From positions 1-58,553 of the forward strand of contig CALFFK010000056.1 of NCBI GenBank assembly GCA_937957975.1: 58,553 bases of DNA, in the 5' to 3' direction. The translations under genes and the position numbers were made by a program. The stretch comes from an uncultured Neomegalonema sp. Lineage in GTDB: Bacteria; Pseudomonadota; Alphaproteobacteria; Rhodobacterales; Rhodobacteraceae. Numbering within the stretch: position 1 is the stretch's first letter; the number at the start of each line of letters is the position of its first letter. Positions 36,606 to 44,413 of this stretch are shown piece after piece. The notes under the pieces were generated by a model that saw nothing but the letters and a program-made list of their open reading frames with translations, had not been told where the DNA came from and did not search any database.

Positions 36606-37223
36606 TTATCCAGCCTTCGATAGCCAAGGCATCGCATTCGCTCGCTTGGCTTCAAAATCACTGATGGATTGTTCTTTTTCCATCGTCAGACCGATGTCAT
36701 CGAGGCCGTTCAGCAAGCAGTGTTTCTTGAAAGGATCGACCGCAAACGAGAGGGTACCGCCATCCGGCCCGGTAATCGTCTGCGCCTCCAGATCAACAGT
36801 CAGGCGCGCATTCGCGCCACGCTCTGCATCATCCATCAGCTTATCCACATCTTCCTGGGGAAGGGTGATAGGCAGGATGCCGTTCTTGAAACAGTTATTG
36901 TAGAAAATATCTGCGAAACTCGGCGCGATGACGCAGCGGATGCCAAAATCGAGCAGTGCCCAAGGCGCATGTTCCCGCGATGACCCGCAGCCAAAGTTAT
37001 CTCCGGAAACGAGGATTTCTGCATCCCGGTATGCCGGTTTGTTCAGTACAAAGTCCGGTTTTTCGGACCCGTCATCATTATATCGCATCTCTGAAAACAG
37101 CGCGACGCCGAGTCCCGTGCGCTGGATTGTTTTCAAATATTGTTTGGGAATAATCATATCGGTATCGACATTGATTTGCGGCAGCGGAGCCGCGATACCG
37201 TCGAGTCTGATAAACGTATCCAT
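36606..37223 (-). CDS. leuD: 3-isopropylmalate dehydratase small subunit
   Basis: LeuD combines with LeuC to isomerise 2- to 3-isopropylmalate in leucine synthesis. The 205 residues show the swivel-domain pattern: [40 protein letters not shown] and [21 protein letters not shown], all diagnostic. It is a small aconitase-family subunit without its own iron-sulfur cluster. Start ATG 37223 is preceded by AAAGG. leuC is not in the window, at least not adjacent on either side, so the two subunits are encoded apart, or leuC lies outside. It is divergent from the ribonuclease D gene and convergent with valS. Confidence 0.97.
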   Translation of the reverse strand: MDTFIRLDGIAAPLPQINVDTDMIIPKQYLKTIQRTGLGVALFSEMRYNDDGSEKPDFVLNKPAYRDAEILVSGDNFGCGSSREHAPWALLDFGIRCVIAPSFADIFYNNCFKNGILPITLPQEDVDKLMDDAERGANARLTVDLEAQTITGPDGGTLSFAVDPFKKHCLLNGLDDIGLTMEKEQSISDFEAKRANAMPWLSKAG

Positions 37224-37350
37224 GACGCTGACCTTTCAAGAATTTCGGCCTTTGAACCATGCTCTACCCCTCGTTGGCAAGCGTGGTCGGCTTGGTTGAT
37301 TTCCCAAGCCAAACGCCGTACCGGGAACTTGCACAACGCAAGGAGCGGCG

Positions 37351-37962
37351 ATGACAATCCATCTTCATCATGGCGACCTGCCAGACGGTCTCGATCTTGG
37401 CCCCACGGTTGCTATCGACACTGAAACAATGGGCCTGATTCCCCGACGGGACCGCCTTTGTGTTATCCAGCTTTCCAAGGGTGACGGCGATGCACATCTG
37501 GTGAAATACGAGCCGGGTGTGCCGCAATCCCCCAATCTTGCAAAGATGCTGGTTGATCCGACCGTTCTGAAGCTCTTCCATTTCGGACGTTTCGATATTG
37601 CCGTGATGGCGCGGGCTTTTGGCGTGACCACTGGCCCGGTCTATTGCACGAAGATCGCTTCCAAGCTGATCCGCACCTATACTGATCGCCATGGCCTGAA
37701 AGAACTGTGCCGTGAACTGATTGGTGTGGATCTTTCAAAACAACAGCAAAGCTCGAACTGGGGCGCACCTGAGCTGACACCGGAACAACAGGCCTATGCG
37801 GCCAGCGATGTTCTTTATCTGCACCAACTGAAATTCGAGCTGGACAAGCGTCTTGAGCGTGAAGGCCGGGCGGAGCTGGCAGAGGCCTGTTTCCGGTTCT
37901 TGCCGAATCGCGCGATTCTCGATCTGATCGGCTGGCCCGATGAAGACATCTTCGCGCATTGA
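37351..37962 (+). CDS. ribonuclease D-type 3'-5' exonuclease (single DEDD domain)
   Basis: DEDDy exoribonuclease domain of 203 residues without the HRDC domains of full ribonuclease D. Motifs: AIDTETMG (ExoI, 21-28), HFGRFD (ExoII, about 76-81) and YAASDV (ExoIII, about 149-154, with catalytic Tyr and Asp). Such short proteins are typical of Alphaproteobacteria and precede kdsD. Expected role: trimming of RNA 3' ends, such as tRNA or other stable RNA. The ATG at 37351 has AAGGAG. The stop is three bases before the kdsD start, so the genes are co-transcribed with the LPS transport cluster. Confidence 0.92.
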   Translation: MTIHLHHGDLPDGLDLGPTVAIDTETMGLIPRRDRLCVIQLSKGDGDAHLVKYEPGVPQSPNLAKMLVDPTVLKLFHFGRFDIAVMARAFGVTTGPVYCTKIASKLIRTYTDRHGLKELCRELIGVDLSKQQQSSNWGAPELTPEQQAYAASDVLYLHQLKFELDKRLEREGRAELAEACFRFLPNRAILDLIGWPDEDIFAH

Positions 37963-37965
37963 ATC

Positions 37966-38943
37966 ATGGGTGCATCGGGAAAGCCGGCCATCGAAATTGC
38001 GCGTGGCGTTATTGAGATTGAGGCAAATGCGCTCCACGCACTTTCGCAGTCTCTCGACGAGCGATTCGAACGCGCTGTAGACCTGCTCGCCAAAACGAAG
38101 GGCAGGGTCATCGTCTCCGGCATGGGCAAAAGCGGGCATGTGGGCCATAAAATTGCTGCGACGCTTGCCTCCACAGGCACGCCAGCGCAGTTCGTCCACC
38201 CGGCTGAAGCAAGTCATGGTGATCTGGGGATGGTCACGCGTGACGACGTGGCGCTCGTTCTTTCCAATTCAGGCGAGACGCCGGAACTTTCCGACCTGAT
38301 TGCCCATGTCAAACGCAATGGAATCCCGCTTATTGCCATTGCTTCCAAACCCGACAGCACATTGATGCGGGCCGCTGATATTGGCTTGCCATTGCCCAAA
38401 GCACCCGAAGCCTGCCCGATGGGTCTGGCGCCGACGACATCGACCACTGCTACCCTTGCGTTGGGGGATGCCATAGCTGTTGCCCTGATAGATCGTCGCG
38501 ATTTTCAACCGCAAAATTTCAGGATGCTGCATCCGGGTGGCTCGCTCGGCTCCAGATTGTTGACTGTACAACAGGTCATGCACAAGGGTAGCGAACTGCC
38601 TTTTGTATCCGGCGATATGCCTATGGTAGACGCGATGCTGACCATTTCCGGCAAGGCATTTGGCCTTGCAGGGGTGGTCGATAGTGAGGGTCGACTCGAA
38701 GGTGTGATCTCGGATGGCGACCTGCGCCGTAATATCGCCCATCTTGGCGAGAGAACTGCGCAGGAGATTATGTCGCCCAATCCGAAATCCATCGGGCCTG
38801 ATGCGACACTGGGAGAGGCGCTTGATACGATGAACCGTCATGCCATCACTGCGCTTTTTGTCTTTGAGGAATCAACACCTCGACCCGCCGTTCCCCTTGG
38901 CCTGATTCATATCCATGATTGTCTAAGGGTCGGAATCACCTGA
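37966..38943 (+). CDS. kdsD: D-arabinose 5-phosphate isomerase (KpsF/GutQ family)
   Basis: Converts ribulose 5-phosphate to arabinose 5-phosphate, the precursor of KDO for LPS. The 325 residues comprise an SIS domain (about 30-180; VIVSGMGKSGHVGHKIAATLASTGTP and SNSGETPEL visible) and a tandem CBS pair (about 205-325). Conserved catalytic histidines appear in AEASHGDLGM and MLHPGGSLG. Start ATG 37966 follows the exonuclease gene closely and the stop TGA overlaps the lptC start ATG by one base (TGATG), indicating coupled translation. Placement at the head of lptC-lptA-lptB matches typical Proteobacteria clusters. Confidence 0.96.
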   Translation: MGASGKPAIEIARGVIEIEANALHALSQSLDERFERAVDLLAKTKGRVIVSGMGKSGHVGHKIAATLASTGTPAQFVHPAEASHGDLGMVTRDDVALVLSNSGETPELSDLIAHVKRNGIPLIAIASKPDSTLMRAADIGLPLPKAPEACPMGLAPTTSTTATLALGDAIAVALIDRRDFQPQNFRMLHPGGSLGSRLLTVQQVMHKGSELPFVSGDMPMVDAMLTISGKAFGLAGVVDSEGRLEGVISDGDLRRNIAHLGERTAQEIMSPNPKSIGPDATLGEALDTMNRHAITALFVFEESTPRPAVPLGLIHIHDCLRVGIT

Positions 38944-39581
38944 TGTCGATGGACGTGGACAGTCCTAGCGGTCCGCGCCGGGTCAGAAGACCACGCCGAA
39001 CGCTCTGGTTGGCCGCTTTGCTCGGAATTTTTGCGTGTCTGCCTTTCGTGCTTGTTTTTACCCGCACAGGGACAAACTCGCCTGAGCCGCTGGTTCTGAC
39101 CGATGCTGACCAAAGATCGCTAACTGATGGTTTGCGTATGATTTCGCCGAGCTTTTCGGGCCGAACCGAAGATGGCGAACCTTATACGGTTCACGCAGAC
39201 TGGGCATTGCCAAATGGTCCAAAGCCATCACGCATCACGCTTCATCGTATAACAGCCACCATCACGACGAAGGATGGTCGCGAGTCAATCCTGACATCCG
39301 AACGCGGCGTTTTCTTTCCGGTCCGCCGGGAATTGAGACTGACGAAAGGTGTTTTCGCCCGCACCTCGGACGGCTATACGATGAAAACGCCAACTGCTTT
39401 TCTCAATTTGGATACCCGTGTTTTGGAGACCGAAAAGGCCATCGAAGCGCATGGTCCGGGGGGCTCTATCCGCGCCGATACGCTCGAAGCAGTGGACGGG
39501 GATGAGCGGATCGTTATCTTCCGGGGTAACGTCCGGGTTGTCATCACCCCGGAATCCGTGTCACCACGGTCTGGCGACTAA
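38943..39581 (+). CDS. lptC: LPS export system protein LptC
   Basis: Bitopic inner-membrane component of the Lpt bridge, 212 residues. One N-terminal transmembrane helix (about 22-42, TLWLAALLGIFACLPFVLVF) precedes a periplasmic beta-jellyroll region. The conserved content is low, as usual for LptC; assignment rests on fold features, length, and the position between kdsD and lptA. Start ATG 38943 overlaps the kdsD stop. An upstream frame opening exists but shadows kdsD. LptC passes LPS from the LptBFG extractor to LptA; the lptF and lptG genes are not in the window. Confidence 0.9.
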   Translation: MSMDVDSPSGPRRVRRPRRTLWLAALLGIFACLPFVLVFTRTGTNSPEPLVLTDADQRSLTDGLRMISPSFSGRTEDGEPYTVHADWALPNGPKPSRITLHRITATITTKDGRESILTSERGVFFPVRRELRLTKGVFARTSDGYTMKTPTAFLNLDTRVLETEKAIEAHGPGGSIRADTLEAVDGDERIVIFRGNVRVVITPESVSPRSGD

Positions 39582-39612
39582 ACGTAACGCCAATAGCAAC
39601 AGGATCGTCGCC

Positions 39613-40167
39613 ATGCAGCGCCTCGCCCGTACCACCCTTATCGCTCTCGCCCTGCCATTCATGGCATGGGGTGGTTCGGCCCTTGCGCAATCGCAAGGTG
39701 CCCTCGGTGGTTTCAAGGTTGATAGTACCCTGCCAATCGAGATCTCTGCTGATACGCTGGAAGTACGGCAGGATCAGCAGACTGCTGTATTCACCGGCTC
39801 CGTTGATGCACGGCAAGGCGAGGTGCGGATGCAAGCGCAGCGGTTGATTGTTACCTACGACCCTGAATCCGAAGATCAGGGGCAAGCGGGTGCAATCCGC
39901 AAGGTTCGCGCCGAAGGCTCGGTTTTTGTCTCCAGCGCTGAAGGTGCAGCAGAAGGCAACTGGGCCGATTACGATGTGGCGTCAGGAAATATTACCATGG
40001 GCGACACCGTAACCTTGACCCAGGGCACTGAAAACGTGCTGGCGGGTGGTTCCCTCAGTATCAACCTCAATACCGGCTTTGCCCGCATCGAGTCGGGGGG
40101 CGTTCGGGCCGATGGCACTCGCGAGCGCGTAAGCGGAATTTTCTATCCGTCTTCGAACCAACAGTGA
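39613..40167 (+). CDS. lptA: LPS export periplasmic protein LptA
   Basis: Periplasmic protein of 184 residues with a Sec signal peptide (about 1-24, MQRLARTTLIALALPFMAWGG, cleavage near ALAQ). The mature part contains PIEISADTLEVRQDQQTAVFTGSV and GEVRMQAQRLIVTYD, matching the OstA-like domain of LptA, followed by AEGSVFVSSAEGAAEGNWADYD. It forms the LPS filament between inner and outer membranes. ATG 39613 follows AGGAT. It is 31 bases downstream of lptC. The C-terminus ends in a Gln-rich SSNQQ. lptB follows after 56 bases. Confidence 0.95.
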   Translation: MQRLARTTLIALALPFMAWGGSALAQSQGALGGFKVDSTLPIEISADTLEVRQDQQTAVFTGSVDARQGEVRMQAQRLIVTYDPESEDQGQAGAIRKVRAEGSVFVSSAEGAAEGNWADYDVASGNITMGDTVTLTQGTENVLAGGSLSINLNTGFARIESGGVRADGTRERVSGIFYPSSNQQ

Positions 40168-40223
40168 TACGCACTTCGGTTCACCCCATCGTAATCCCCT
40201 CTCGTCTATTCTAGGAGCTGTCG

Positions 40224-40997
40224 ATGAGGTCCGATACCACGGACAAGAAACCAGACCTGCGCCTCGCATCGCATCGCACGGGGCTGGTGGTGGACCGCAT
40301 CGGGAAGAGCTACCGGCGACGACCGGTCGTGCGTGGTGTGTCCCTGACACTCCAGCGCGGCGAGGTGGTCGGTTTGCTGGGGCCGAACGGGGCGGGGAAG
40401 ACGACATGCTTCTACATGATTACTGGGTTGATCCCCGCCGATTATGGCACGATCACACTGGATGGACAGGATGTGACAGCGCTGCCGATGCATCGCCGTG
40501 CAAGGCTGGGCGTTGGCTATCTGCCCCAGGAAGCCTCGATTTTTCGTGGATTGACTGTCGAAGAAAACATCATGGCGGTTCTCGAAATCGTCGAATCACA
40601 ACGCGTGAAGCGCCAACACAGTCTGGATGCCCTGCTCGCAGAATTCTCGATCACACATCTGCGTCGCACACCGTCCCTTGCGCTTTCCGGGGGAGAGCGG
40701 CGGCGGGTGGAAATTGCCCGCGCATTGGCGACGAATCCCGATTTTATCCTGTTGGACGAACCGTTTGCCGGGGTCGATCCGATTGCGGTTGGGGACATTC
40801 GCGGGCTTGTGTCTCATCTGCGCGAACGGGGCATGGGGGTCTTGATTACCGACCACAACGTGCGCGAAACTCTATCGATCATCGATCGGGCGTATATCCT
40901 GCACGACGGTCAGGTGCTAAAAAAGGGAACGCCGCAGGATATTATTGGCGACGAGGCAGTGCGCCGGGTGTATCTGGGCGACAGCTTTCGGCTCTGA
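40224..40997 (+). CDS. lptB: LPS export ABC transporter ATP-binding protein LptB
   Basis: Cytoplasmic ATPase of the LptBFG extractor, 257 residues. Walker A GPNGAGKT at 53-60, Q-loop region YLPQEASIF, signature LSGGERRR, Walker [14 protein letters not shown] and H-loop [13 protein letters not shown] are all visible. A 20-residue hydrophilic N-terminal extension precedes the ABC domain, as in many Alphaproteobacteria LptB. Start ATG 40224 has AGGAGC. rpoN follows after 32 bases, the standard neighbour. LptB hydrolyses ATP to pull LPS from the inner membrane. Confidence 0.98.
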   Translation: MRSDTTDKKPDLRLASHRTGLVVDRIGKSYRRRPVVRGVSLTLQRGEVVGLLGPNGAGKTTCFYMITGLIPADYGTITLDGQDVTALPMHRRARLGVGYLPQEASIFRGLTVEENIMAVLEIVESQRVKRQHSLDALLAEFSITHLRRTPSLALSGGERRRVEIARALATNPDFILLDEPFAGVDPIAVGDIRGLVSHLRERGMGVLITDHNVRETLSIIDRAYILHDGQVLKKGTPQDIIGDEAVRRVYLGDSFRL

Positions 40998-41029
40998 CTC
41001 GCATTTGCGAAAAAGGGAGGGTTTGACCA

Positions 41030-42583
41030 ATGTCGGTGGGAATAGGCCTCCAGCTTCGTCAATCGCAATCGCTGGTGATGACACCGCAATTGCAACAGGC
41101 GATCAAGCTGTTGCAAATGTCGAATCTCGACCTGACCGATTACGTTGCGCAGGAAGTGGAGCGCAATCCGCTGCTTGAAGTCGCGCAGCATGTTGCTGAT
41201 GAGCGGCGCGACCGTCCTGACCCCCCGGAAGGTGACTCTCGGGCCGCCCCGGTAAACGAAGATCTCTCGACGAAACTTAGCGAAGATAATCCCTCCCGCG
41301 CCGAAGAAACCTTCGATACGGGAATGGAAAACGTCTATGCGGATGAATCGCGCGCAGAACGACAAGCCGAGGGTGCTGCGGCGTTGAGTGAAGCGACTGG
41401 TCCGGGGGGCGACGAAGGCTCTGGTTGGGCGACAATGGGCAAGGGGGGGGGAGGGGGCTTTGATTCCCCCGAATACGATCTTGAAGGTGTCGTTGCATCC
41501 GAAATCACGCTCCGGGATCATCTGCTCGAACAGATCGGAATGGCCACAGCGTCACATCGTATCCGCGCGATTGCTGCGTACCTCGTGGAATATGTGGATG
41601 ATACGGGCTATCTTCGCGCCGATGAGACAGTAATCGTAGAAAATCTGGGTGCGAACCCCGCTGATATTCAGGCAGGTCTTGCCCTCGTTCAAGGCTGCGA
41701 TCCTGCTGGAGTCGGCGCGCGCAATCTGGCGGAGTGCCTCCGTTTGCAGCTTCGCGAGCGTAATCGGCTCGATCCGGCTATCGGAATGTTGCTCGATAAC
41801 CTCGAACTTCTTGCGAAGGGTAAATTACCCGCATTGATGAAGTTGTGCGGTGTGGGCCAGGAAGACATGCGCGAGATGATCGAGGAGGTGCGCGCCCTTG
41901 ATCCCAAACCCGGCGCGCGGTTCCATTCCGAAATCGCGCAAACACTCGTCCCGGACGTGTTCGTGCGTCGAAATGCGATGGGTGGCTGGAATGTAGAGCT
42001 TAACACCGACACGTTGCCCCGTGTTTTGGTCAATGAACGCTATGCTGCGGAAGTTTCCGATAATGGTGCAAAAGTTAAATCTTATCTGAATGAATGTATG
42101 CAAAGCGCGAACTGGTTGGCCAAAAGCCTTGATCAGCGGGCCCGTACAATTCTCAAGGTTTCCAGTGAAATCGTTCGTCAGCAGGACGGGTTTTTCGAAT
42201 ACGGCATCGAGGAACTGCGCCCCCTCAATCTGAAGACTGTTGCCGATGCTATCGAGATGCACGAATCAACCGTGAGTCGCGTTACTTCAAATAAATACAT
42301 CTCTACGACCAGGGGCGTTTTTGAGCTGAAATTCTTTTTCACCGCTGCAATTGGTGCCATAGATGGTGGGGATTCCTACTCGGCGGAAAGCGTACGACAC
42401 AAGATCAAGCGGATGATTGACGAGGAAGCGCTTGATGCAGTGCTTTCAGATGATCGAATTGTGAAAATTTTGCGGGACGATGGTGTTGATATTGCACGCA
42501 GAACGGTCGCTAAATATCGGGAATCAATGGACATTCCATCATCTGTTCAACGTCGTAGGCGTAAGGCCGAAACAAACCTGTGA
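41030..42583 (+). CDS. rpoN: RNA polymerase sigma-54 factor
   Basis: Alternative sigma factor for -24/-12 promoters, 517 residues. Region I at the N-terminus is glutamine-rich with MSVGIGLQLRQSQSLVMTPQ; an acidic linker with a GKGGGGGF run follows (about 60-150); the core-binding and helix-turn-helix regions include VADAIEMHESTVSRVTSNK, and the RpoN box ARRTVAKYR lies at 489-497. Start ATG 41030 has AAAGGGAGG. The hpf and ptsN genes follow, the conserved arrangement linking sigma-54 with the nitrogen-related PTS. Activation requires an enhancer-binding protein not encoded here. Confidence 0.98.
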   Translation: MSVGIGLQLRQSQSLVMTPQLQQAIKLLQMSNLDLTDYVAQEVERNPLLEVAQHVADERRDRPDPPEGDSRAAPVNEDLSTKLSEDNPSRAEETFDTGMENVYADESRAERQAEGAAALSEATGPGGDEGSGWATMGKGGGGGFDSPEYDLEGVVASEITLRDHLLEQIGMATASHRIRAIAAYLVEYVDDTGYLRADETVIVENLGANPADIQAGLALVQGCDPAGVGARNLAECLRLQLRERNRLDPAIGMLLDNLELLAKGKLPALMKLCGVGQEDMREMIEEVRALDPKPGARFHSEIAQTLVPDVFVRRNAMGGWNVELNTDTLPRVLVNERYAAEVSDNGAKVKSYLNECMQSANWLAKSLDQRARTILKVSSEIVRQQDGFFEYGIEELRPLNLKTVADAIEMHESTVSRVTSNKYISTTRGVFELKFFFTAAIGAIDGGDSYSAESVRHKIKRMIDEEALDAVLSDDRIVKILRDDGVDIARRTVAKYRESMDIPSSVQRRRRKAETNL

Positions 42584-42688
42584 TTGTGGACTTGTAACAT
42601 TCTGACATTGACTTTTACGCGAAAAGTTGTGTAAGTTGAACAACCGGAGAACATTCGGATTTGGAAATAGTCAAGGCATTGATATCTT

Positions 42689-43276
42689 ATGCAAATCGAA
42701 GTTAACGGCAAGCAGATCGATATCGGCGACGCGCTGCGTGGTCATGTTGTCGAGGAATTGACGTCATCGACAGAAAAATATGCCGAGCGTCCCACTGATG
42801 CGACCGTGACCTTTACCCGTGACGGACATGAATTCAAATGCGAGTGTTCAACCCATCTCAGTACGGGAATGAAAGCGCAGGCGTCCGGTAAGGCAGGCGA
42901 TATATACGCCGCTTTCGATCTGGCGAATGAGCGCCTCGCCAAACAACTTCGTCGCTATAAGCGCCGTCTCAAAAATCACCATAAGGTGCGCAATACACCC
43001 TTCGAGAGTTTTGGGGCTTCATCGTTCGTGATTGAAACAGATGCTCCCGATGTAGAGGACGCTTCGGAGTCGCTACAACCGGTTATCATTGCGGAAGCGA
43101 AGACCAGTATTCCGGTTCTCAGTGTGGGTGAAGCTGTGCTCCAGATGGAGATTGGGGAGGAACCGCTCTTGATGTTCCGTAATGAAAAGAACAACGAGAT
43201 CGGTGTGGTTTATCGCCGTGATGACGGTAATGTCGGCTGGATAGAGCCTTCATCAACACCGACGATGCCCGCTTAA
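42689..43276 (+). CDS. hpf: ribosome hibernation promoting factor, long form
   Basis: HPF of 195 residues that inactivates 70S ribosomes, typically by 100S dimer formation. The N-terminal S30AE domain (about 1-100) starts MQIEVNGKQIDIGDALRGHV and ends with RRYKRRLKNHHK; an acidic linker follows, and the C-terminal dimerisation domain (about 125-190) has IPVLSVGEAVLQME...GVVYRRDDGNVGWIEP. Start ATG 42689 has only a weak site, AAGGC about 10 bases upstream. The gap from rpoN is 105 bases and could contain a promoter of its own. Long HPF is standard in Alphaproteobacteria. Confidence 0.95.
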   Translation: MQIEVNGKQIDIGDALRGHVVEELTSSTEKYAERPTDATVTFTRDGHEFKCECSTHLSTGMKAQASGKAGDIYAAFDLANERLAKQLRRYKRRLKNHHKVRNTPFESFGASSFVIETDAPDVEDASESLQPVIIAEAKTSIPVLSVGEAVLQMEIGEEPLLMFRNEKNNEIGVVYRRDDGNVGWIEPSSTPTMPA

Positions 43277-43349
43277 TCCTGATTAAACAATCTTTGCGAT
43301 ACGATCACGCCGGCTTTATTGGTCGCGCGTTTTTCGGATGGGGTTTTCT

Positions 43350-43811
43350 ATGTCTGTCGAAAGTCTGCTTGGGACCGAAGCTGTTATTGCCGATCTTAAG
43401 GCAACGAGCAAAAAGCATCTATTGCAAGAGCTTGCCGGGCGAGCCGCCAAGTTGTGTGAACTGGACGAACGTGTAGTCTTTGAGGCGTTGCTGGAACGCG
43501 AACGTCTTGGCGCGACCAGTGTAGGCAACGGGGTCGCGATTCCCCATGCCCGTCTGCCGGAGATTGATACGGTTCATGGTATCTTTGCGCGTTTGACTAC
43601 CCCAATTGACTACGATGCGGCGGATGATGAGCCGGTCGATCTTGTCTTTCTGTTGCTCGCGCCCGAAAGCGCAAATAATCAACACCTACGTGCGTTGGCG
43701 AAGATTTCGCGTCTTTTCAAACATTCGGAAATCCGCGCCAGTTTGCGGGGTGCAGATGGGGTGGAGGCGATCTATTCCATGTTGACCGAAGATCAGCGCC
43801 GCGCCGCCTGA
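43350..43811 (+). CDS. ptsN: PTS IIA-like nitrogen-regulatory protein PtsN
   Basis: EIIA-Ntr of 153 residues, phosphorylated by the NPr/EI-Ntr system and affecting potassium, nitrogen and envelope control. The phosphoacceptor histidine lies in GNGVAIPHARLP (His66), and DLVFLLLAPESANNQHLRALAKISRLF is a typical central segment. Start ATG 43350 is five bases after GGGG; ATG 43338 in the same frame would add four residues. It is the last gene of the lpt-rpoN cluster and convergent with the MerR gene at 43822. The gene encoding NPr is not present in the window. Confidence 0.96.
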   Translation: MSVESLLGTEAVIADLKATSKKHLLQELAGRAAKLCELDERVVFEALLERERLGATSVGNGVAIPHARLPEIDTVHGIFARLTTPIDYDAADDEPVDLVFLLLAPESANNQHLRALAKISRLFKHSEIRASLRGADGVEAIYSMLTEDQRRAA

Positions 43812-43821
43812 AAACGCGGGG

Positions 43822-44235
43822 TCACATTGCTGACTCCGTTGCTTGCTCATCCACCATAATTGCGTGCAATCGCTCGCGGGCCTGCGCCTCGACAGTATCG
43901 AGATCAACGAGCGCCTCGTCTATATCCCTGCGTTGGGCTAACAGGGCTTCCCGCCGCGACTCGATTCGTTCGAGCAGGCAATCAATCTGTTTGGTTTCCC
44001 CGGACGGTTTGTCGAAGAGATCGAGTATTTCCGCGATCTCGTCCAAGGTCAGCCCAAGTCGTTTTCCCCGGATGATGAGCCGGAGCCGCGTCCGGTCGCG
44101 CGGACGATATAGCCTTTTACGGCCACGCCGGATTGGCGAGAGCATGTCACGATCTTCATAGAAGCGCAGTGTTCGCGTCGTGACACCGAATTCCTCGGTC
44201 AGATCTGTGATGAGGTAGAAATTTTCTTTCGCCAT
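43822..44235 (-). CDS. MerR family transcriptional regulator
   Basis: Regulator of 137 residues. The winged helix is at the N-terminus (about 7-75): YLITDLTEEFGVTTRTLRFYEDR, then GRKRLYRPRDRTRLRLIIRGKRLGL and LDEIAEILDLFD, all canonical. A coiled-coil C-terminus (about 85-130) forms the dimer; no ligand-binding cysteines typical of metal sensors are present. The shape resembles LiuR/PsrA-like MerR proteins controlling acid or branched-chain catabolism. Divergent from the acyl-CoA ligase and Liv cluster with a palindrome between them (44257-44272), so it probably controls that operon and itself, with an acyl-CoA as possible effector. Confidence 0.92.
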   Translation of the reverse strand: MAKENFYLITDLTEEFGVTTRTLRFYEDRDMLSPIRRGRKRLYRPRDRTRLRLIIRGKRLGLTLDEIAEILDLFDKPSGETKQIDCLLERIESRREALLAQRRDIDEALVDLDTVEAQARERLHAIMVDEQATESAM

Positions 44236-44256
44236 GATGCAGAAAGCTTTCTCCCT

Positions 44257-44272
44257 TTGACGTTAAAGTCAA
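44257..44272. promoter_or_regulatory. palindromic operator for the MerR regulator
   Basis: TTGAC-GTTAAA-GTCAA: 5-bp inverted arms with a 6-base spacer, 16 bases in total, lying 22 bases upstream of the MerR start. Dyads of this form are recognised by MerR-type regulators of acyl-CoA catabolism such as LiuR. Location between the MerR gene and the ligase operon is consistent with control of both. Confidence 0.62.
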
Positions 44273-44413
44273 TCACCGGGAAATATTTTTTATAATTGAG
44301 GTGGTTGACGGATTGACAATCCAGCGATCATCATCTGTTAATGTTCTCGCGTAAAGCGAAAAAGCATCGAATGCGCCGGTTCCATGATGCCGGTATATGC
44401 GGGGGAAACAACA

